DNA of 64,000 nucleotides, taken from contig JAFGOB010000001.1 in NCBI GenBank assembly GCA_016926695.1, forward strand, positions 19,535 to 83,534, written 5' to 3'. This document shows, in pieces, positions 7,947 through 16,957 of this stretch (positions within the stretch are counted from its first letter, which is position 1; every line of letters begins with the position of its first letter). The position numbers and the translations under genes are program-made. Origin of the DNA: Dehalococcoidales bacterium. GTDB lineage: Bacteria; Chloroflexota; Dehalococcoidia; Dehalococcoidales; UBA3254. A model generated the notes under the pieces. The model saw only the letters and a program-made list of their open reading frames with translations, was not told the origin of the DNA and searched no databases.

Positions 7947-9092
7947 ATGGAAGACCATCTGAAGATTTTGATCGAAGGGAATAGCCCGGCCAACCGGACT
8001 ACCTGGGCCAGAGAATGGAAGCGTCAAGGCCGCAAGGTGATCGGTATTATGTCCTCTCTGGTTCCTGAGGAGGTTGTCTCGGCGGCCGGAATGCTGCCCT
8101 GGCGTATAACAGGCACCTGGAGGGAGAATATCAGCCATGCCAGGGTTTACCGGGGAGAAAGTAGCTGTAGCTACTGCAATCATGTTCTGGAATCGTTGCT
8201 GGACGGCGATCTGGATTTTCTGGATGGTATTATTGCTACTGACCTGGACCAGGATATGCTCCGCCTGTGGGATGTGCTGCTGGCTCTCAAAGTGAAACCC
8301 TATTGTTACGCCCTGCACGTTCCCTTTGTGGACCATGAGCTCAATATACAATTTTTCCGGGATGAGATCCGGAGGCTGATAAACAGTTTGCAGGTTTTCG
8401 CCGGAGTGGAAATCAGCGATGATGCAATACGCTCTTCTATAAATACATATAATCGGATGCGCAATCTGCTCTGGCGCCTGTACGAATTGAGGAAAAAGGA
8501 CAGTCCTCCGCTCTCCGGAGCGGAAATTCTGGGTATAACCACCAGCGCCGCAGTGATGCCTCGAGAAGTCTTCAATAATGAGGTGCAAACACTCTTTCCG
8601 TATCTGGAGAAACGCCAAACGGCCCTTAAAAAGTTGAAACCTCGCCTGCTGGTCTCCAGTGAAATGCTGGAGAATACAGCCTATCTGGATCTGGTGGAGG
8701 AAGGCTGCCTGGTAGCCATGGATGATATGGATACCGGAAGCCGCTATTTGGGGCAGTGCGTGGATACCGCCCTTGAAGACCCGGCTTATGCTCTTGCGAG
8801 AAGGTATCTCGGCGGCAACGGCGCTCCACGCATGTACTCCTGGGATAAACAGGCCGAACAGTTCATAAAATGGGCGGGCGATTTCAGGATAGATGGTGTT
8901 CTGGCCTTACCGCTGAAGTGGTGCTACCCCCAGAGATACAGGATGCCTTATCTCTCCAGGCAATTGGAAACTGCCGGTATCCCCTGCATCTCGCTTGAAC
9001 GTGAATATCACCTGGCGAATACAGGCCAGCTCAGGACCAGGATCGGGGCATTTCTGGAAATGCTGGAGAGTAAAAACCGGAAACAATCCTGA
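7947..9092 (+). CDS. HgdB/BcrC-like subunit of a 2-hydroxyacyl-CoA dehydratase or benzoyl-CoA reductase
   Basis: A 381-residue member of the HGD-D (2-hydroxyglutaryl-CoA dehydratase, D-component) family. The N-terminal part carries the family pattern VIGIMSSLVPEEVVSAAGMLPWRI, followed by SSCSYCNHVLES, which supplies likely [4Fe-4S] cysteines, and GIIATDLDQDMLRLWD. The second half with FRIDGVLALPLKWCYPQRY holds another cluster ligand region. The length matches BcrC/BzdN-type subunits (about 380 aa). It follows the ATPase pair by 58 bp and precedes its larger partner by 22 bp. I infer that it forms the catalytic heterodimer with the next gene product and receives electrons from the ATPase pair. 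Dehydration and ring reduction cannot be told apart from the sequence. Confidence 0.85.
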   Translation: MEDHLKILIEGNSPANRTTWAREWKRQGRKVIGIMSSLVPEEVVSAAGMLPWRITGTWRENISHARVYRGESSCSYCNHVLESLLDGDLDFLDGIIATDLDQDMLRLWDVLLALKVKPYCYALHVPFVDHELNIQFFRDEIRRLINSLQVFAGVEISDDAIRSSINTYNRMRNLLWRLYELRKKDSPPLSGAEILGITTSAAVMPREVFNNEVQTLFPYLEKRQTALKKLKPRLLVSSEMLENTAYLDLVEEGCLVAMDDMDTGSRYLGQCVDTALEDPAYALARRYLGGNGAPRMYSWDKQAEQFIKWAGDFRIDGVLALPLKWCYPQRYRMPYLSRQLETAGIPCISLEREYHLANTGQLRTRIGAFLEMLESKNRKQS

Positions 9093-9114
9093 ATATTGCG
9101 TCAGAGGGGATCAT

Positions 9115-10368
9115 ATGAATTTTTATGAAGAATATCTGCTGAAACTCCAGAAGAGAGCCAGAAGGCTGGAGGAAAACCCCGAGCTGGGCCGTCTAAAGTC
9201 TAACAGCCTGCGTTATGAAATAGCCATTGAGAACACCAGGGAACAGCTTGAAGCCTGGCAAAAGGGCAAGCCCTTTTCTGATGGAGGCGGGTTCACTGCC
9301 GGAAATCTGGTCAAGTCCATGGGCTTCACTCCCTCCGGTAGCGTTACTACCGCTTTGCAGACCCAGCAGCCTCAGAAATACCTTAAGCATGCTTCCGCTA
9401 TGGGGCTGCCGGTGGAAAGTTCCTGCGATATGACGATGATGCCCTTCGCCATGATGGAATGCGGAGACGTACCCATGGAAGACCTGGCAATTTGCGATCA
9501 GCACGCCTGTACGCCCATGATGCTCAGAGGTATCCATGTTGCTCATACCTCCAGGACATTGACCTATTTCATCGATATCCCGTTCGAGCAAAATGAAGAC
9601 AGCTTAAAATACGTCGCTGCCCAACTTGTGGAGTTTATTAAGTTCGCAGAAAAAAATTTCCCCGGCATCAAATACGATGAAAGCCGGCTGATCGAAATGC
9701 AAAGTTTTACGGAAGAAGGCCGTAGATACAGCGACGAAATATATTATATGCTGCGTAACAGGCCCTGTCCCATCGGTGGTCTGGATGCTTTCTCGGTCAT
9801 GGAGGCTATGTCCAGGAAGGGAGTGGAATACCTGCGTTTACGTCGTGATGAGGTCGCCGAGCGGGTAGAGAAAAAAATGGGGGCGGTCGAGGGCGAAAAG
9901 CTGCGCATGCTCTGGGCAGTAACTCGACCCTTCTTTATGAATCCCTTCAAGGTACTGGAAAAGTGGAAAGTTGTGGTCCCCTTGCATTATTCCGGCCCTG
10001 TTGCCATGCAGGCTCCGCTGCCTGCTCGTAACTTCTATGGGGATCGGAAGCTCAGCCCACTGGAAAAAGTAGCTGCTAATGTTCTTTTGGACCAGTGGGG
10101 TCACCGCGGGGACCGCTGGGTCAATGACATGATCTGGGTATGCCGGGACCTGCGAATAGATGCCATTATCAACTATTGCATGCTGGGCTGCACGGCTACC
10201 CTGGGCCTGAAAAAAATAGTTGAAGATGCTGCTGAAAGGGAACTGGGCATTCCGACCTTGCAACTGGAAGGTAAACAATGGGATACCGACTATGCCAGCG
10301 AAACTGTATTGACTGCCAGACTGGAAGAGTTTGCCCAGATGTGCCTGAGTCAAAAAGGCCTGGACTAG
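9115..10368 (+). CDS. HgdB/BcrB-like partner subunit of the same dehydratase or reductase
   Basis: A 417-residue HGD-D family protein. The ATG at 9115 (HMNFYEEYLL) has an AGAGGGGA site at 9103-9110; an in-frame upstream ATG at 8995 would overlap the preceding gene by nearly 100 bp and is less likely. Family marks are LVKSMGFTPSG near residue 64, SSCDMTMMPFAMMECGD with cluster cysteines near 102-115, ICDQHACTPM near 127, and a C-terminal domain with NYCMLGCTATLGLKK followed by LQLEGKQWD. Length and order after the smaller subunit resemble BcrB/BzdO. It should pair with the upstream subunit. No dedicated ferredoxin gene is adjacent, so electrons presumably come from a housekeeping ferredoxin. 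Confidence 0.85.
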   Translation: MNFYEEYLLKLQKRARRLEENPELGRLKSNSLRYEIAIENTREQLEAWQKGKPFSDGGGFTAGNLVKSMGFTPSGSVTTALQTQQPQKYLKHASAMGLPVESSCDMTMMPFAMMECGDVPMEDLAICDQHACTPMMLRGIHVAHTSRTLTYFIDIPFEQNEDSLKYVAAQLVEFIKFAEKNFPGIKYDESRLIEMQSFTEEGRRYSDEIYYMLRNRPCPIGGLDAFSVMEAMSRKGVEYLRLRRDEVAERVEKKMGAVEGEKLRMLWAVTRPFFMNPFKVLEKWKVVVPLHYSGPVAMQAPLPARNFYGDRKLSPLEKVAANVLLDQWGHRGDRWVNDMIWVCRDLRIDAIINYCMLGCTATLGLKKIVEDAAERELGIPTLQLEGKQWDTDYASETVLTARLEEFAQMCLSQKGLD

Positions 10369-10408
10369 TCCGGGACGGGTGGAATCGAATTGGTTGGTGG
10401 AGGAAAAT

Positions 10409-11650
10409 ATGCTTGATAGTCTGCTAAGTGGCTACAGAGCTCTGGACCTGACAGATGATAAGGGTGTTTTCTGCGGCAAGATTCTGGCGGATATGGGTGT
10501 GGACACGATTAAGGTTGAGAAACCCGGGGGAGATCCCATGCGGCTCTTTTCCCCCTTCTACCATGACATTCCCGACCCGGAAAAAAGTCTTTTCTGGTTT
10601 GCTTTTAATAGCAATAAACGCAGCGTTACCCTCAATCTGGAAGATCCCCGTGGACAGGAGATTTTCAAAAAGCTGGCGCAGACGGCTGACTTCGTCATCG
10701 AGTCTTTCCCTCCAGGATATTTAGCCGGACTGGGCCTGGACTATACCAGTCTGGCCAGGACCAATCCCCGCCTGATCATGACTTCTATCACTCCCTTCGG
10801 CCAGTCTGGCCCTTATGCCAGTTTGAAGGGCTCTGATCTGGTAACTCAGGCCCTGGGAGTGCTGCTCTGGCAGACCGGGGATACAGACAGGGCGCCTGTG
10901 CGTACCACTCTGCCCCAGGCCTATATGCACGCCGGAGCCGATGCCGCCGAGGGTACCATGATGGCCCATTATTATCGTGGCCAAACGGGTGAGGGGCAGC
11001 AGGTCGATGTCTCAATAATGGAAAGCGTGCTGTGGGTCGGGGGAAGAGCCCTGCCCTACTGGGACTGCGCAAAAGTAGAGCTAAAAAGGTCAGGCAGATA
11101 CTGGGATAGAATGGGGCGACGCTTTCCGGCTATCTGGGAATGTAAAGATGGCTATGTCGGCTTTCTTATCCAGGGAAGTGTGGCAGGAGATAAGACGAAT
11201 GAAAGTCTGACGGAGTGGATGGACATAGAAGCTATGGCGCCCCGTTATATGAAAGAACGAGACTGGCAGAAATGGGACTGGGACAAGATTACTCAAAGCG
11301 ACCTGGACTGTTTGGTCGAGTCCATAGGCTATTTTTTTAAAACTCACACCACCCGGGAGCTGGAGGAAGGAGCCGCTCAAAGAGGCATTATGCTCAATAA
11401 AGTCTGCAATGTGGCAGATACCCTGGCCAGCGAACAACTTCAGGCCAGAGATTTTTGGGTCAACCTGGAACATGCTGAATTGAGAGATAATCTTGTCTAT
11501 ACCGGCGCCTTTGCTAAGTTTTCTTTAACACCCCTCCGGATTCACCGCCGCGCTCCGTTGATAGGCGAACACAACGAAGAAATCTATGTTAAGGAATTCG
11601 GGTTGTCGCTGTCCCAGGTATCTGACCTGAAAACCGGGGGAATTATTTAG
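10409..11650 (+). CDS. Family III (CaiB/BaiF) CoA-transferase, probably the non-catalytic subunit
   Basis: A 413-residue class III CoA-transferase. I choose the ATG at 10409 because a GGTGGAGGA site precedes it by 5 bp; an in-frame GTG at 10379 would add 10 residues. Family marks are ADMGVDTIKVEKPGGDPMR near residue 27, NSNKRSVTLNLEDPRGQE near 67, ITPFGQSGPYASLKGSDL near 127 and TGEGQQVDVSIMES near 207. The catalytic Asp that normally lies about 21 residues before the TGxGQ motif is not there; the aligned position holds Tyr (QAYMHAGA). The gene that follows keeps the Asp. A heteromer with one active subunit, as known for succinyl-CoA:benzylsuccinate CoA-transferase, is therefore plausible. 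Confidence 0.85.
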   Translation: MLDSLLSGYRALDLTDDKGVFCGKILADMGVDTIKVEKPGGDPMRLFSPFYHDIPDPEKSLFWFAFNSNKRSVTLNLEDPRGQEIFKKLAQTADFVIESFPPGYLAGLGLDYTSLARTNPRLIMTSITPFGQSGPYASLKGSDLVTQALGVLLWQTGDTDRAPVRTTLPQAYMHAGADAAEGTMMAHYYRGQTGEGQQVDVSIMESVLWVGGRALPYWDCAKVELKRSGRYWDRMGRRFPAIWECKDGYVGFLIQGSVAGDKTNESLTEWMDIEAMAPRYMKERDWQKWDWDKITQSDLDCLVESIGYFFKTHTTRELEEGAAQRGIMLNKVCNVADTLASEQLQARDFWVNLEHAELRDNLVYTGAFAKFSLTPLRIHRRAPLIGEHNEEIYVKEFGLSLSQVSDLKTGGII

Positions 11651-11666
11651 CAGGGAGGTTATCAAG

Positions 11667-12890
11667 GTGCCAAGCCAGGCTTTAAAAGGACTCAAGGTTG
11701 TCGGTTTTGTCACAGCCGGGGCCGGCCCCATGCTGGTTAAAAGCCTGGCTACGCAGGGGGCCACAGTTATTCTTATCGAAAGCGGCAAACGTTTCAATGT
11801 GACCCGCTCCGGGGGCCCTTTCAAGGACAATAAACCAGGGTTAAATCGCAGCTATTCGTTTGCTTTTGTCGATTCTGATAGATATAGCCTGTCGATAGAC
11901 CTGAAGCACCCCCGCGCCGGAGAGGTGATCAGACGTCTGGTACGCTGGGCTGATGTACTGGCTGATAACTGGAGGACCGGAGTTATGGAAGGCTGGGGTT
12001 TGAGTTATGATGAAGCCAGGGCTATTAATCCAGGAATAATCATGTGCAGCCTGACTCATGCCGGCCGGACAGGGCCCTATAAACGAGCACGCGGTATGGG
12101 AATTATGCAATCGGCCTTATGCGGACTGGTTACCTTGACAGGCTGGCCGGACAGACCGCCAGTGATGCTGGGTGGACTGGGAATACTGCCCGATTTTATC
12201 GCTCCCCGCTTCGGGGTAATTGCCATACTGGCGGCTCTGGACTATCGCCGCAGGACGGGAAAGGGACAGTTTATCGACCTTTCTGAGTATGAAGCATCCC
12301 TCCAGTTTCAAATACCTTCCATCCTGGATTATACGGCCAACCGGCGTATCGCGTTGAGAGACGGCAACAAATGCCCATACGCCGCCCCTCACGGGGTATA
12401 CAGGTGCAGGGGGAATGACAGGTGGTGCGCCATCGCGGTATTTACGGAGGCGGAGTGGAAAGCCTTCGGCCAGGCTATCGGCCGGCCGGCCTGGGTCAAT
12501 GAAGAAAGATTCAACACTCTGGCAGCCAGGAAGGAGCATGAGGATGATCTGAACCGCCTGGTCGAGGAATGGACCCTGGACAAAGATGCCTGCGAGGTGA
12601 TGGCGCTGCTGCAAAAAGCCGGAGTGGAAGCCGGCGCAGTGAGGACGATTGAGGAAGCAGTCGAACATTGCCCTCAGTCCGACTACCGTCATTACTGGTG
12701 GACACTCGATCATCCTGAAATCGGGAGGATGGTTTACCAGGGCAACAGCTACCTTCTTTCTCAAACACCCTACCAGATTGAAAAGCCTGCACCCCTTTTT
12801 GGCGAGTACACCGAATATGTTTGCACCCAACTGCTGAAAATGCCGGACAACGAGTTTGCCGAGCTCTGCCAGCAGGGCTTGTTTGAATAA
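11667..12890 (+). CDS. Family III (CaiB/BaiF) CoA-transferase, probable catalytic subunit
   Basis: A 407-residue class III CoA-transferase starting at GTG 11667 behind a GGGAGG site, 16 bp after the preceding homologue. It shows the N-terminal Rossmann-like VGFVTAGAGPMLVKSLATQG, SIDLKHPRAGEVIRRLV near residue 75, LTHAGRTGPYKRARGMG near 129, and TGKGQFIDLSEYEAS near 195. The catalytic Asp is present in LPDFIAPRFG, 21 residues before the TGKGQ motif, where formyl-CoA transferase-type enzymes form the acyl-aspartyl intermediate. It most likely activates the acid product of the hydrolases by CoA exchange with an acyl-CoA donor, feeding the HgdB-type enzyme encoded upstream, in the manner of FldA with FldBC. 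Confidence 0.87.
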   Translation: MPSQALKGLKVVGFVTAGAGPMLVKSLATQGATVILIESGKRFNVTRSGGPFKDNKPGLNRSYSFAFVDSDRYSLSIDLKHPRAGEVIRRLVRWADVLADNWRTGVMEGWGLSYDEARAINPGIIMCSLTHAGRTGPYKRARGMGIMQSALCGLVTLTGWPDRPPVMLGGLGILPDFIAPRFGVIAILAALDYRRRTGKGQFIDLSEYEASLQFQIPSILDYTANRRIALRDGNKCPYAAPHGVYRCRGNDRWCAIAVFTEAEWKAFGQAIGRPAWVNEERFNTLAARKEHEDDLNRLVEEWTLDKDACEVMALLQKAGVEAGAVRTIEEAVEHCPQSDYRHYWWTLDHPEIGRMVYQGNSYLLSQTPYQIEKPAPLFGEYTEYVCTQLLKMPDNEFAELCQQGLFE

Positions 12891-12936
12891 GTAAAATATT
12901 ATTACATTGACCGCCTGAAGGGCAAGGAGGAGTCAG

Positions 12937-14376
12937 ATGGATACAGTTAAACTGGATACTGGCTACATTTCGGGAACTGTGGTGAAGAGAAACGGGCAGG
13001 AAGTTTATATATACAGGGGGATCCCTTACGCAGCCCCTCCTGTTGATGAATTGCGCTGGAGGCCGCCCCAGCCGGCAGCACCCTGGCCAGGAATCAGGGA
13101 ATGTTCCGAATTCAGTGTTCAGGCAGCCCAGTATCCGGACCCTAATTCACCCGATCGCGTAAAATTAATGCAGTCCAGCGAAGATTGCCTTTACCTTAAC
13201 GTCCTGACACCAGCCAATACATCTACTGAAAAATTACCGGTAATGGTCTGGTTACACGGTGGTGGACTTAGATACGGAAACGGTAATTATCCTTTGTGCA
13301 ACAACATCGGACTCCCCCTCCATGGCGTTGTCCAGGTGAATATAAATCATCGTTTAGGTGTGATGGGTTTGTTCGCTCATCCTTTTCTTTCCCGGGAATC
13401 ACCCCAACACGTCTCGGGAAACTATATGTTCCTTGACATGATCGCCGCACTACACTGGGTGAAGCATAATATTGCCGCTTTCGGCGGCGATCCTGATAAT
13501 GTGACGATATTCGGTGAATCCGGAGGTGGATTGAAAGTTGCAGCCTTAATGGCTACGCCGCTGGCCAACGGTCTGTTCCACCGGGGCATTATAGAAAGCG
13601 GTGGGCATTATTTCGATACGGTACCGCTCGATGAAATGGAGAAATTCGGGGGGAAATTATTCCATAAACTCGGAGTGGATAAAGAAAAAGATCCCCTGTT
13701 GGCGGTACGTAAACTACCCTGGGAGACAATTATAAATACGGACCAGGAGCTTAACGTAGAAATGGGACGGGAATACGTGTTCATGGGGCCGTGGCATGTG
13801 GTACATGATGGCTGGTTTTTACCGGATACGCTGGTAAACATGTTCCAGACGGGCCACAGAAATCAGGTCCCCTACCTGATAGTAGCAAATAAAGGAGAAT
13901 TGACCGGCCCCGGTTCACTTATAGCCGACCGGATGATCAAAGACTACCTGAAGCTGTTGACCGGGACAAGTACCACTGATTCGCGGGGGTATGCAGCAGT
14001 TTTTGACAGGGTACCGGAAGGCTGGAGACGCGAAGGCTGTGTCGCTGCACATGGTATGGAACTCCATTATATTTTTGGTGCCCTTGATGATGCCGAAGCC
14101 TGGGCTGATGCCAGGGGTAGCTATACATCTTCCGGGGCAAAATCACTGATACCTTTTATATCCGATTCGGACCGGAAAGCATCTGAGAACATTATGACAA
14201 TCTGGACCAATTTTGCCAGGACAGGTAGTCCCAGCGTGAAGGGGCTTATCGAATGGCCGGCCTGGGATCCCAGAACAGATAAATATCTCCTGCTTACCGA
14301 TTTTCTCCAGATCAAGGCCGGTTATACCGACCTCCTGAAAATTCAGCCTGATACGTCGAAACAGACTATTTTTTAA
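12937..14376 (+). CDS. Type B carboxylesterase
   Basis: A 479-residue carboxylesterase/cholinesterase-family enzyme. It has the N-terminal GIPYAAPPVDELRWRPPQ motif, DCLYLNV (about 85-91), the oxyanion loop WLHGGG, and the nucleophile motif FGESGGG with Ser195. The base His is likely in AAHGMEL near residue 375. There is no signal peptide, so it acts in the cytoplasm, unlike many secreted relatives. The ATG has an AAGGAGG site 46 bp after the CoA-transferase gene. Two more members are at 21460-22971 and 30812-32338, which suggests that ester hydrolysis is central to this region. The natural ester is unknown. Confidence 0.9.
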   Translation: MDTVKLDTGYISGTVVKRNGQEVYIYRGIPYAAPPVDELRWRPPQPAAPWPGIRECSEFSVQAAQYPDPNSPDRVKLMQSSEDCLYLNVLTPANTSTEKLPVMVWLHGGGLRYGNGNYPLCNNIGLPLHGVVQVNINHRLGVMGLFAHPFLSRESPQHVSGNYMFLDMIAALHWVKHNIAAFGGDPDNVTIFGESGGGLKVAALMATPLANGLFHRGIIESGGHYFDTVPLDEMEKFGGKLFHKLGVDKEKDPLLAVRKLPWETIINTDQELNVEMGREYVFMGPWHVVHDGWFLPDTLVNMFQTGHRNQVPYLIVANKGELTGPGSLIADRMIKDYLKLLTGTSTTDSRGYAAVFDRVPEGWRREGCVAAHGMELHYIFGALDDAEAWADARGSYTSSGAKSLIPFISDSDRKASENIMTIWTNFARTGSPSVKGLIEWPAWDPRTDKYLLLTDFLQIKAGYTDLLKIQPDTSKQTIF

Positions 14377-14487
14377 CTAAAGCAATTTTTGGCGAACAGT
14401 GACGATTTGCTTCGAACATCGATGCAGATTGTTTCCAAAATAAAATCAGAAAATTCGCCAGGTGCAATTAATAATGGGTGGTAATCG

Positions 14488-15270
14488 ATGAAGCATGAAG
14501 AAGGTAACTTTAAAGGATTCAAGGATTTTAAAATATATTTTCAGGCCTGGTTGCCAGAAAATAAACCGATAGCTGTCTTGTTAGTTGCTCACGGATTTGC
14601 CGAACACAGCGGACGCTATGGCAATCTTGTGGACTATTTCATACCCAGGGGTTATGCAATCTATGCCCCCGACCATCGCGGACATGGCAGGTCGGATGGC
14701 GAACGCGTCCAGGTGGACGACTTTCACGATTACATTGTAGACCTCAAGACCTTTTTTGATATCGTAAAGCTAAGAAATCCGGAGCAGAAAATATTTCTAA
14801 TCGGCCACAGCATGGGATCGATTATAAGCCTCACTTATGCTCTGGAGTATCAATATGAGCTGGCTGGTTTGATAACTTCTGCCGGAGGAATCATCAAACA
14901 GGGCGACCCGCCGATGCCGCCTCCACCGCCCGGGAAGTCCCTTCCTATATCCATGTTAAGCCGTGATCCGGCTGTGATTGCAGCCTATAAGAATGATCCT
15001 CTGGTTTACCATGGTCCCGTCCCTCCCAATCACGCAATGAGGAGTATGATGGGTCTGCTTGCCGCAGGCGTGCAGAATATCACCTTACCGGTACTGGCTA
15101 TGGCTGGAGGATCGGAACGGCCCCGCTGTCAGGCTTTATATGATTTGATAGGGTCTCAGGATAAGACTATAAAAATCTACGATGGACTGTTGCATGAGAT
15201 ATTTAATGAACCCGAACATTTACAGGTTATGGCGGATATTGAGAAGTGGTTAAGTAAATTTGTCCGGTGA
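14488..15270 (+). CDS. Monoacylglycerol-lipase-like alpha/beta hydrolase (serine aminopeptidase S33 fold)
   Basis: A 260-residue hydrolase with the Hydrolase_4 pattern of bacterial monoacylglycerol lipases and lysophospholipases. HGFAEHSGRYGNLVDYF near residue 36 is the signature oxyanion segment, DHRGHGRSDGERVQVDDFHDYIVDL follows, and GHSMGS places the nucleophile at Ser108. The C-terminal His is in DGLLHEIFNEPE. The ribosome binding site is weak (GGGTGG). The gene lies between a carboxylesterase and a GlpD-like gene, so release of glycerol or a fatty acid from a lipid-like ester is an attractive but unproven role. Confidence 0.85.
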   Translation: MKHEEGNFKGFKDFKIYFQAWLPENKPIAVLLVAHGFAEHSGRYGNLVDYFIPRGYAIYAPDHRGHGRSDGERVQVDDFHDYIVDLKTFFDIVKLRNPEQKIFLIGHSMGSIISLTYALEYQYELAGLITSAGGIIKQGDPPMPPPPPGKSLPISMLSRDPAVIAAYKNDPLVYHGPVPPNHAMRSMMGLLAAGVQNITLPVLAMAGGSERPRCQALYDLIGSQDKTIKIYDGLLHEIFNEPEHLQVMADIEKWLSKFVR

Positions 15271-15307
15271 TAATTTATGCTTGCATAAACTTTAAAATGG
15301 ATTTCAC

Positions 15308-16918
15308 TTGAAAAGAAATTTCAGCGACCTGGATCGAAAAAACTACGATGTTATCGTCATCGGCGGGGGCATTATCGGGTCCGGAATTGCCCGCGATGCC
15401 GCATTACGCGGCTTGAATACCCTGCTGGTTGAAAAAGAGGACTTTGCTTTTGGTACCACTTCACGTTCCACACGGCTGATCCACGGAGGTCTGCGCTATC
15501 TGCGTATGCTGGAGTTTAAGATGGTTTGGCAGGACCTTCATGAGAGAGAAGTCCTCATGCGTATTGCCCCCCATCTCGTCCAGAAGCTGGAGTTCCTGAT
15601 ACCCTTGTTGCGAAGTACGCCACTTTACCGTGTCTCTTTACCTATCGGGCTCAGCCTCTATGATATCCTGGCTACTGGTAAGAGCGTACCTTCTCGTAAG
15701 CATCTTTCATGTACCCTAACTCTAAAGATGGAACCGGCTTTGGCAGATACTGCCGGGCTGGCAGGATCATTTGTTTTTTACGATTGCCAGGCTCAGAATA
15801 TGGAGCGCCTTTGCCTGGAAAATGTTTTAAGTGCGGACGCAAATGGTGCTGTTATCTTAAACCATGCCGAAGCAACCAATTTCATTATTGAAAAAAACGT
15901 TGTCAAAGGTATTCAACTGGTGGATAAAGTCTCGGCCAGGAATCATATTGCCCTGGGACGTATTACAGTCAATGCAGGCGGCCCCTGGGCCGACATAGTC
16001 TGGGATAGGCTGAAACCAGAAAATCATTCCAGGCTTCGCCGCACCATGGGTGTTCACCTGGTTACTCGCAAAATCGCCAATCGCGCTCTGGTGCTATTCG
16101 CTAAAAGTGATGGACGTCTTTTCTTTGTTATTCCCTGGAATAATAACTCACTGATTGGGACGACTGATACAGACTACTCCGGAGATCTTGATCGTGTTTC
16201 CGCTGATAAAGCCGGTGTTGGATATCTGGTTTCAGAGACCCGGAACTATTTCCCCCAATTTTCATCTGAGGATGTCCATTATACCGTGGCCGGACTGCGG
16301 CCATTGGTAGCCAGTGAAGAAAAAAGAGAATCCAATACATCTCGCTCTCATAAACTGATTGATCATGAGCGTAAAGATGAAGTTCAGGGTCTGATATCCA
16401 TCCTGGGAGGGAAAATTACCGCCTATCGGGCCATTGCCGAGGAGACTGTTGACCTGGTCTGCCGGAAATTGCAGGTAAAGATCCCCTGCACCACTGCTCA
16501 GGTTCTCTTGCCTGGAGCCCCGGCTGTTAGCCATGATCAAATAGCTAGAATCGCGCTGGAAAACGACCTGCCAGTTGAAACCATTAAACATCTGGCAGGT
16601 ATTTATGGCTCGCGGCTTTTCCAGTTATTAGAGCCGCTTAAATCAGATCCTTGCTTAAAAGATACTGTCGCGCCCGGATATCCGGATATTCGCGCAGAAA
16701 TAAAACATGCTGTCGAGCAAGAAGAAGCCATGACCTTGAATGACTATTTGCTGCGCCGCAGCTTGTCAGGTTTGGGACCGGATCAAGGCCGGGGAGCTGC
16801 GGAAGCCTTCGCTATGGAAATGGGAACTTGGCTGGGCTGGAGCAATACCGAAAAGCAAAAGCAAATCCAGGATTATCAGGAAACCCTTTTACTTGGCCAG
16901 AGTTTCAGGCAAAAGTAA
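15308..16918 (+). CDS. glpD: Glycerol-3-phosphate dehydrogenase, FAD-dependent (GlpD-like)
   Basis: A 536-residue flavoprotein that starts at TTG. The FAD motif GGGIIG is at 19-24, followed by the GlpD signature of TTSRSTRLIHGGLRYL near residues 48-63 and VNAGGPWAD near 220. The DAO C-terminal domain is present (AGLRPLVASEEK, ILGGKITAYRAIAEE, and an all-helical tail with LLRRSLSGLGPDQGRGAAEAF). Length is usual for GlpD (500-560). The reaction is sn-glycerol-3-phosphate to dihydroxyacetone phosphate with electrons passed to quinone at the inner membrane face. It lies 38 bp after a monoacylglycerol-lipase-like gene. No glycerol kinase or transporter is adjacent, so a related 2-hydroxyacid or polyol phosphate is possible. 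Confidence 0.85.
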   Translation: MKRNFSDLDRKNYDVIVIGGGIIGSGIARDAALRGLNTLLVEKEDFAFGTTSRSTRLIHGGLRYLRMLEFKMVWQDLHEREVLMRIAPHLVQKLEFLIPLLRSTPLYRVSLPIGLSLYDILATGKSVPSRKHLSCTLTLKMEPALADTAGLAGSFVFYDCQAQNMERLCLENVLSADANGAVILNHAEATNFIIEKNVVKGIQLVDKVSARNHIALGRITVNAGGPWADIVWDRLKPENHSRLRRTMGVHLVTRKIANRALVLFAKSDGRLFFVIPWNNNSLIGTTDTDYSGDLDRVSADKAGVGYLVSETRNYFPQFSSEDVHYTVAGLRPLVASEEKRESNTSRSHKLIDHERKDEVQGLISILGGKITAYRAIAEETVDLVCRKLQVKIPCTTAQVLLPGAPAVSHDQIARIALENDLPVETIKHLAGIYGSRLFQLLEPLKSDPCLKDTVAPGYPDIRAEIKHAVEQEEAMTLNDYLLRRSLSGLGPDQGRGAAEAFAMEMGTWLGWSNTEKQKQIQDYQETLLLGQSFRQK

Positions 16919-16957
16919 AATCACTCTGTAAAATTATTCACATGAGTGGAGGCAGAA

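Noticed and set aside
7902..8618. 238-codon open frame on the minus strand
   Set aside because: It lies opposite the HgdB-type subunit gene, whose protein has clear family motifs; the antisense translation does not look like a protein.
8995..9114. Upstream ATG extension of the BcrB-like subunit
   Set aside because: It would overlap the preceding gene by nearly 100 bp; the ATG at 9115 has its own good ribosome binding site and fits the family start.
12117..12830. 237-codon open frame on the minus strand
   Set aside because: Shadow of the second CoA-transferase gene; no recognisable domain.
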